In this document: piece after piece, positions 57,186 through 64,000 of the stretch
How the letters are laid out: each line of letters begins with the position of its first letter
How positions within the stretch are numbered: the first letter of the stretch is position 1
Assembly (NCBI GenBank): GCA_015680685.1
Contig: MNCI01026223.1
Coordinates: forward strand, 1-64,000
DNA length: 64,000 nt
DNA from: Gnetum montanum
Lineage: Eukaryota > Streptophyta > Gnetopsida > Gnetales > Gnetaceae
Reading direction: 5' to 3'
Program-made: the position numbers and the translations under genes
Notes under the pieces: model-generated
What the model was told of the DNA's origin: nothing
Databases searched by the model: none
What the model saw: only the letters and a program-made list of their open reading frames with translations

Positions 57186-58582
57186 ATGAATATTTTAATG
57201 ATGTTTATACTAAAAATAGGTGTGATCTAATGCAACATTATTAGACTAATTGATAATCCTATTAGCCCAAGATTCTATTTGCTAGATAACTTTGTCAGAG
57301 ATAATGGACTATACATCACACATTCAATTCTACTCACTCTTTGACAAGATGCAAATGACTCAGAATTGTTTGTCTCTAGTCATGTTTGGTTGGATAACCA
57401 TGATGATTCAAATGAATAAAATTCTTCCTTATCTTTCTAGCAAGGAGAATCAACTATCCATTTTAGTGAAACACTCTAAGAGTGTACTATCTCTTACATG
57501 TATGCTTGAGATGTAAAGTTGTTTACTCCCTTAGCCAATACTTTCTTTTGTGTTGTAAGCCATCTATTGGCTTTTTTTTCTTATTTAAACACCTCTAGAG
57601 GCACTCTCAAGAGGCATTCATAGTTAAAGCACTTTGCTCACTTTAAAGCATCTCTTGAGTTCTTTTAAGCTTTGTTTTCCTTTTCTATCAATAAAGCTAT
57701 TTGATTTTATGCTTAAATGTTCTCTTAGTTGAGCTTACTTTTGAGTTCTATCTCATAAAATTGAGAGTGAATTTAAGAGTTGGTGTGATTTTCTTTAGTG
57801 TTCTCTTCCTTGGAGGTTGAGATTGTGTAATACTTGTGTGAAGTTGATGGATAGGCATGAAGGGTAGAGAGATTTTCCTCATTACTGTGAAGAAGAACGT
57901 AAAAAATTTCAGCATGGAGCTCCCACATACATTAGGTGTTTCTTATTTTTAGAGAAGGTCTAAATTTATAGCTAAAATAGATTGCTTCAAAACCCTTATA
58001 CTTCTCGAACCAAGTATCTTAGATCTCTAGTCAACTGAGAAGTTTAAATTCAATTTATCTTCCAAAAGATTTAAAATTTCAAAGATAAATCTAGAAATCT
58101 TAGGTCAAGGACTTAGGCTAGTTTACCTAAATTTCTTCAATAGAGATGACATTAGAAAATGGTAATCTATTGGTTATATTTACTTTGTAGAAGTCTCCAT
58201 TGTTATCTACCCTCATTTTAACAAACTACAGAAGATGAAAAAAGTATAAGTAGGCTATAATCTCACAAAAAAAAAGGCTATCTAGACTCAAATGCTTGTA
58301 TAATAACTTGGCGAAATATAACTATGTCTCTAAATGATGTGAATAGGATATTTTTTGTGCTTTAGATTATCCTCTACTATTCTTATTCATACCTTCATCT
58401 TGTTTGGACAACAAGTTATCTAGAGTTGAAGCACTTTGCTCACTTTGAAGCATTCCTTGAGCCCTTGTAAGGTTTGTTTGCCTTTGCTATTAATAAATAT
58501 TCTTGGTTTTGTGCTTAAATAGTCTCTCAGCTTCACTTACTATTGAGTTCTATCTTATAAAATCAAGAGTGCATTTAAGAAA
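57186..58582 (+). repeat. Left arm of a large inverted repeat
   Basis: This arm matches the reverse complement of 59487-61062 over its length, for example GAGATAATGGACTATACATCA (57298) and CAATTTATCTTCCAAAAG (58052). Within it an LTR-like module recurs, at 57626-57782 and 58430-58582 (AGTTGAAGCACTTTGCTCAC to GTGCATTTAAG), about 800 bp apart. Relative to the right arm about 75 bp are missing after the first module, including the primer-site-like word. No coding frame is conserved between arms. Confidence 0.85.
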
Positions 58583-59486
58583 GCTTGTAATAACTTTGGA
58601 CTAGATCATCTAAACATGGATAAGACATAGGCAAACCTTTCGTATTAACAAAGACACTGCACTCCACATTGGAAGTTTTAACCTAGATAACTTGTTATCC
58701 AAATGGTGTGAGAGTAGGAATATTAATAGTATAGAATAATCTAAAGCACAAATATCTTTCTTTGGATTTATGAAACTACCAAAAAGATACTATTCAATCC
58801 CTCTTAAGACTAAGCGTTTTCTCCAACAAGAACCCATAGCTATTGAATCAACCTCCACCTCATCAAAATGATCTATTTTCATTCTAGATGATTCTTAAAA
58901 TAATGATATAAGCATTCAATATAGACGCTCAACCTCAGAAATTGAAGCACCTAGTTCAAGCTTTGTAACAGATCCATCTTGTCCTTATAATCTATTATAG
59001 AAACACACATATATTATAGGTGCAAAGAAAGTGCTTCTCTTATCAACATTAATACTTTTAAGGTCTTTGAAGTTCTTAGAATGTGAATAGAATAGGTATT
59101 CTAATACTACTTTGAACCCCACTCACCTAAATACTTAGATATTGGACTACCTCCAAAATATGATGAAAAATCAAATCAATTAGAAGAAGTGGATGAGATT
59201 ATGCCTTTCTTAATTTTACTCCATCTTCTAGTAATCCTATGAATTATGATAGTGAAGACATTAATAATTTTTTATGTTTATCTCCCTTTGATAGTAATTC
59301 TGTAAATTATGATAGTGAATTAGAGTTTGATTTTGTTAAAACAAAAAAATCCATAAAAACTAGGAAAATTGAAAAACCATAAAAAATGAAAAAACAAATA
59401 AAATCACACCATCTCTTACACACACTAGTTCTCTTCACTTTTTTGAGAATAGAATGCTTTGAAAGCTAAAGAAATGGCTTTGATAC
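58583..59486. other. Loop between the inverted-repeat arms
   Basis: A short third, inverted partial copy of the arm end lies at about 58670-58770 (rc of 58355-58428). The stretch 59180-59400 has a coherent plus-strand reading with NYDSEDINNFLCLSPFDSNS and NYDSELEFDFV, decayed and unrecognised. Confidence 0.45.
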
Positions 59487-61062
59487 CAACACTTAAATGC
59501 ACTCTCAATTTTATGAGACAGAACTCAAAAGTAAGCACAACTAAGAGAACATTTAAGCACAAAACCAAAAATCTTTATTGATAGTAGAGGAAAACAAAAC
59601 TTACAAGAACTCAAGGGATGCTTCTTGAGAGATGATTCAAAGTGAGCAAAGTACTTTAACTCTAGATAACTTGTCCAAATAGGATGAGGGTAGGAATAGT
59701 AATAGGAGAGGATAATCTAAAGCATAAATAAGATCCTACTGTTGCATAAACAAAACCTACTTCCATGGAAATTAGAATATAAACAACTAACATTAAGGAA
59801 TGTAAGATATTCATATCATTTAGAGACATAGTTATATTTGGCAATGTTATTATACAAGTATATGAGTCTAGATGGCATTTTACCTATGAGAGAGATTATA
59901 GGCTAATTATACTTTTTTAAGCTTTTGAAATCTATAGTTAAAATGAGGGTGGATAACAATGGAGAATTATACAAAGTGGATATAACTATAACCAATAGAT
60001 TTCCATTTTCTAATGTCATCCTATTGAAGAAATTTAGGTAAACTGGCCTAAGTTCTTGACCTAATATTTTTGGATCTATCTTTAAAATTTTAAAACTTTT
60101 GGAAGATAAATTGAACTTAAACATATTAGTCAAATAAAGATTTGAGACATTTGGTTTGGGAAGCATCAGAATTTTGGAATAGTCTACTTTAGTATGAAAT
60201 TCAGACATTCTCTAGAAATAAGAAATAGTTGATGTACATGAAAGCTCCATGCTGAACTTATTTTATGTACTTCTTCACAGCAATGAGGGAAATCTCTTTG
60301 CCCTTAAGCCTATTCATTAGCTTCACATGGATCTTATGCAATCTTAACCTCCAAGGAAGACAACATCAAAGAAAATCACACTAGCTCTTACGCATACCAG
60401 TTCTCTTCCCTTTTTATAGAATATATAGTTTTGAAAACTAAAGCAAGTGGTCTTGATACCAACTCTTAAATGCACTCTTGATTTAATGAGATAGAACTCA
60501 AAAGCAACCACACTTGAGAGAACATTCAAGCATAAAACAAAAAAGCTTTATTAATAGCAAAAAAATCAAAGCTTACAAGAACTCAAGCGATGCTTCAAAT
60601 TGAGCAAGGTGCTTCGACTTTAGATTCCTATTGAGGTTGCCTCTTGAGGTGTCTAAATAAGAAACAAGAGCCAATAGATGACTTACAATGCAAAAGAGAG
60701 TGCTGGTTGAGGGAATAAACAACTTTACATCTCAACCATACAGGTAAGAGATAGTAAACTCTTAAAGTATTTCACTAAAATGTATTGTAGATTCACCTTG
60801 CTAGAAAGATAAGGAAGAATTTAATCTTAGTTTGAATCATCATGGTTATATGACCAAACATGATTGGAGGTGGACGATTCTAAGTCATTTGCATCTTGCT
60901 AGAGAGTGAGTGGGATCAGATGAGTGATGTATAGTCCATTATCTCTGATAAAGTTATCTAGTAGATAGAATCTTAGGCTAATAGGATTCTCAAAATTATT
61001 AGTCTAACCATTTTGGATAAGATCACATCTATTTATAATATACATATCATTATAATATTCAT
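59487..61062 (-). repeat. Right arm of the large inverted repeat, tandem LTR-primer-site units
   Basis: On the minus strand the order is: LTR-like sequence (61062-60470) ending GCATTTAAGAG, primer-site-like TTGGTATCAAGACC, about 0.75 kb of interior, then a second LTR-like module (about 59660-59487) ending GCATTTAAGTG, followed by TTGGTATCAAAGCC (about 59485-59472), which matches the initiator-Met site TTGGTATCAGAGCC at all but one position. After each primer word the interior starts the same way (CTTTAG-TTTCAAA ... AGAGAACT). It therefore looks like an LTR-interior-LTR-interior tandem of a small LTR element. Confidence 0.75.
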
Positions 61063-61240
61063 AAAAATATGATGGAGTATTAGATCTTCTATGCGTGATA
61101 TGCATTAAAAGATACCAAGATAATGACTCACCGTACTACTGTTCATAGGCTTCCTTTGCCACTTAATTTGTGTAAAAATTATAGTTATTATGATTATTGT
61201 TTTTATCCATCAAGTTAGCAGGAATTCCTTATAGGAAATG
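61063..61240. other. Short spacer before element J
   Basis: No supported feature. Similarity to element A/H interiors becomes recognisable from about 61240. Confidence 0.3.
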
Positions 61241-61259
61241 AAATGGATTGTGCTTATAA

Positions 61260-62150
61260 GATGTGGCAAAGGTGGAGAAAGTATGAGATTTTATTGATGA
61301 AAAATATACAGCTATACTAAAAATAGTAGAAGAGAAAATAGAGAAATCACTTGCATGAGACCAGGATAAGAAAAAAAAAAAAAAAGGAAATGGGGAAGGA
61401 CATATATAGGAAAATGGGCAAAATTTCTATTGTGGAGAAGGTTGCTAACAAAAATTCAATAAATGATGATGGTTATAACTTTTGCCAATATGAACATCTT
61501 AAGGGATGTTTTCCCTATCACATCAAGTTTATAGGAGTTACAGGCATATGCATTGAACCTAAAGTTCATCAAAAAGTTGACCTCTAGAAGGTTACCTTAT
61601 TTGTAAGGCAATTACAGGCAATCCAATAATCAATAATACCATTCAAGTGGAGCTCCTCCTCAACCTCAAAAGCAATATTATTAGCAGTGGTAAAACTCAT
61701 AGTCATGGAGCACACCAAGGTAGTAGTATCCTTATAGATATCTAGATTCCTATAGATATTATGTTTAAAAACTTATTTTTCCTAGTGGTACAATTGCTCA
61801 AGTCCATTCCTCCCACAAGTATTATCCATAAAAAAACCATAGGTCTTCTACTCTCAGAGATAAATCAAAATCCTATCATTTTCATCCACCTCCCATGCAA
61901 CCTTAGCCATTCCATGCTTCTCTTTCTCTAGTGCTATCTCCACTAATGCAAGTCAAGATCCATAACCATAACAAAAGCATGCTACTAGAGTTGTAAATAT
62001 GTATGTGGATGATAGTTTAAGTGGTTCTAAGTGCAAGCCTTGAAAATGTATCTTAGTTAGATATGCTATATCACTTGAACTCATGAAAACATTAGTGGCT
62101 ATAAATCCCACTTCAAAGTCAACATTCTTTGATCTCTAAAATGAGCCATC
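61260..62150 (+). pseudogene. gag end and linker of element J
   Basis: The plus strand has MGKISIVEKVANKNSINDDG and the knuckle remnant NFCQYEHLKGCFP (about 61477-61515), the counterpart of CKICQYSHPKGC in A, with the first cysteine lost. A proline/histidine-rich linker with stops follows, as in A 7500-8100. Confidence 0.7.
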
Positions 62151-62159
62151 TTCAAATCA

Positions 62160-63060
62160 TAACCTGAATGTAAAAAGTTTTATGCTAACCCACAATGGAA
62201 GAGATTGGATTAAAGTAGGTACTCTTGCCAGGAAAATAATAGACCTTGGAAATCCCTTAGTTTACTTATAGATTGCAGGGAATCCACCATGCAAGTCTCT
62301 ATTATACTTAGGTTCTAAGATGAACTTAACCTCTTAAGAAATGTACAAGGTTTGCAACCTGCTACCACTCAAAAAGTGTAACATCAAGTTAGAGATTGCA
62401 AATTAGTCCATTAATATTCCATTGAGACAAGTGGAGAACATTATGACCATCATTAGTTGGTGGTCCTACCCAACAAATGTTTTGGTGATCCACATGAATA
62501 ATTGCAAGGGAGAGTTTCCAATTATGATAGAAAGAGCTTGGCTAAGTGTAATTTATGCCAAGGTTGGAATCACAAACATCTCAGAAATTTTCAAGGAAAA
62601 TAAATAGAGAATAGTTAAGAAGAAAAGAGTTTCATATCTTATGTATAGTGATATAGGGTATAACTACATGTAGAGAGCCTAAATATCATGAATCATCACA
62701 ACACGCAATTCGTGTAAAGAGAAAGTATGTATGCAAAAGTTCCTATACGCATTAGCAACTAAGTAAGAAGGCATCCAATGGTTAATAATAATAAGAGCTA
62801 CAAGTCTACAATATGCATGTAGCTACATGAATTGGAGAAAGTTAAAAATTCTAGACAAAATAGAACTAGAACCTATAAAACTCAAAATATTTTCATAATT
62901 TCTTGAGTATGTATTTTTAGAAAATGGTAAAAAATTGATTGTAAATGTCCAATTTACATGGAAACATAAATAAAGATTACCTAAGATGGTTAATAAATGA
63001 CCAATAGCCTTTGCCTGATCATATGATGAAATAATAGGGATTGATTCATGCATATGCTAG
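62160..63060 (+). pseudogene. Protease region and linker of element J
   Basis: The active-site region reads SLLYLGSKMNL, with YLG in place of DSG. NLLPLKKCNIKLEIAN, then ISWWSYPTNVLVIHMNN and FPIMIERAWLSVIYAKVG (about 62517-62570) follow, aligned with A. The linker continues with NWRKLKILDKIELEPIKL and LEYVFLENGKKLI. Confidence 0.75.
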
Positions 63061-63089
63061 TACAAAATCTAGACAAATCTAGTTGTCAA

Positions 63090-64000
63090 GCCCAAACATC
63101 AACCACAACATAAAAAAAATATCAAATTGAATCAAATTATGAAAAAAAAAAGATTGTGAACCTCTTGAAAGTGGGATTCATATATTCTATGGTAGATAGT
63201 GAGTGAGTGAGCTCACTTATTATTGTGCCTACAAGAGGGGGCTAGTGAAAGATCTGCATTAATTTCAAATTATTAAATATGCCAGCTTTCAAAGATAATT
63301 TTCTATTGTCATTTCTTTATCAAGTATCGGATGCAATTGTAGGACATAAATATTATAGCTTTCTTGATGGTCATAGTGGTTACAATTAAATTTAGGTAGC
63401 TCTAGAAGACTATGCCAAAGCTACATTTATAAGTTGTTGGGGAAATTTTGCATATAAGAAGTCTTTTGGCTTGGGTAATGATCCTACAATATTTTAATAC
63501 CTTGTTTTTGGTACCTTTTAGAAAAAAATAGATAATGGTGTAGAATGTTTATGAATGACTTCTTCAGATATTGCCCTAATTTTGGGTAGGCATTAGACTA
63601 TCTTAAGCAAGTCTTAAAGCATTGTGTAGAGATAAATCTTCAACTCAACTGGAAAAAAGGCTATTTGATGGTCTAAGAGGGCCTTGTTCTTGGATACTAG
63701 GTATCAAAAAAATAAAAAAAAAAGATTAAAAAAATAAAGATTAGTCCAAAAAAGGTTAGAGTTATTCAAGAAATCACACAAAAGATAAAAAATTGAAAGA
63801 CATGAGATCATTTCTTGGATACATTAGCTATTATATATGTTTCATCAAAAATTTCTCTAAGATTATTAAATCATTGGTATAGATAATAAAGAAGGATTCA
63901 CCAAGCATCCTTCTTTAAGAAATATGACTAAGCATTTGAACTTCTAAAATAAAAGTTTGTAAAAACTTCAATTTTAAAAGCTTTAGATTTTTCCAAATTA
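63090..64000 (+). pseudogene. Reverse transcriptase of element J (partial at the edge)
   Basis: Blocks seen in order: LLKVGFIYSMVDSE (about 63158-63200), INFKLLNMPAFKDNFLLSF, then YYSFLDGHSGYN (63351-63388), VALEDYAKATFIS and a degraded catalytic loop FMNDFFRY (near 63548-63575), where asparagine replaces the first aspartate. A simple A-rich insertion lies at about 63705-63740. KDMRSFLGYISYY (near 63797) starts the connection region. Many stops. Confidence 0.75.

Larger units (their letters stand above)
61241..64000 (+). mobile_element. Element J: 5'-truncated gypsy element of the A lineage, runs off the right edge
   Basis: Gag end, linker, protease region, protease-RT linker and RT follow each other with the same spacing as in A (7200-9900). 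No LTR or primer site is visible at the left; the element appears truncated there, next to the inverted repeat. It is more decayed than A and H. Integrase and any 3' LTR would lie beyond the window. Confidence 0.8.

Noticed and set aside
57292-57516. 74-codon open stretch in the left inverted-repeat arm
   Set aside because: The copy in the right arm has stops in the same frame, so it is not a conserved protein.

Overview
The window is nuclear DNA of a seed plant with a large, repeat-loaded genome. A gymnosperm is my guess, from the AT-rich, CpG-poor sequence, the very decayed and deeply nested LTR retrotransposons and the multi-kilobase introns, but nothing here fixes the species. One base (37715) is an N, so this is draft assembly. 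I see one plausible functional host gene; nearly everything else is mobile-element DNA, most of it dead.

Layout. 1-2470: a GC-richer block with a 38-40 bp minisatellite (528-950), not assigned to a family. 2487-14974: a minus-strand Ty3/gypsy element (B). Its 5' LTR is split by a complete plus-strand relative (A, 4652-14572) with 780/792 bp LTRs, a tRNA-Asp-type primer site and recognisable gag, protease, RT, RNase H and integrase, all broken by stops and frameshifts. 14975-39640: a nest. A LINE (K) holds a minus-strand LTR element (F, 15195-38498, perfect ATTTC duplication). F holds an Athila-like gypsy element (C, 18294-36990). C holds a gag-only LTR element (D, 26810-32788). The 3' LTR of D holds a solo-LTR-like insertion (E, 30937-32152). 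39712-46051: a solo LTR (I, perfect AATAA duplication) interrupted by H, a relative of A that has lost RT, RNase H and integrase.

47230-53611 is the host gene: six coding exons, about 450 residues, an RS-rich protein of the RSRC2-like type. It has a large RS domain in exon 1, a conserved C-terminal region after it, two long introns and a NAGNAG tandem acceptor. Downstream lie tRNA-related SINE-like segments, two LINE remnants on opposite strands (about 54.8-56.1 kb minus, 56.6-57.15 kb plus), a large imperfect inverted repeat with arms of about 1.4-1.6 kb (57186-58582 against 59487-61062), and another decayed member of the A/H family (J) that runs off the right edge.

A, H, J and B form one lineage. 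A, H and B share an Asp-type primer site and LTR ends; gag similarity and a short zinc-knuckle spacing link all four, with some knuckle residues lost in B and J. A, B, H and I LTRs also carry dyad-symmetric motifs near the U3 start. None of the elements looks able to move now; the host gene looks intact.
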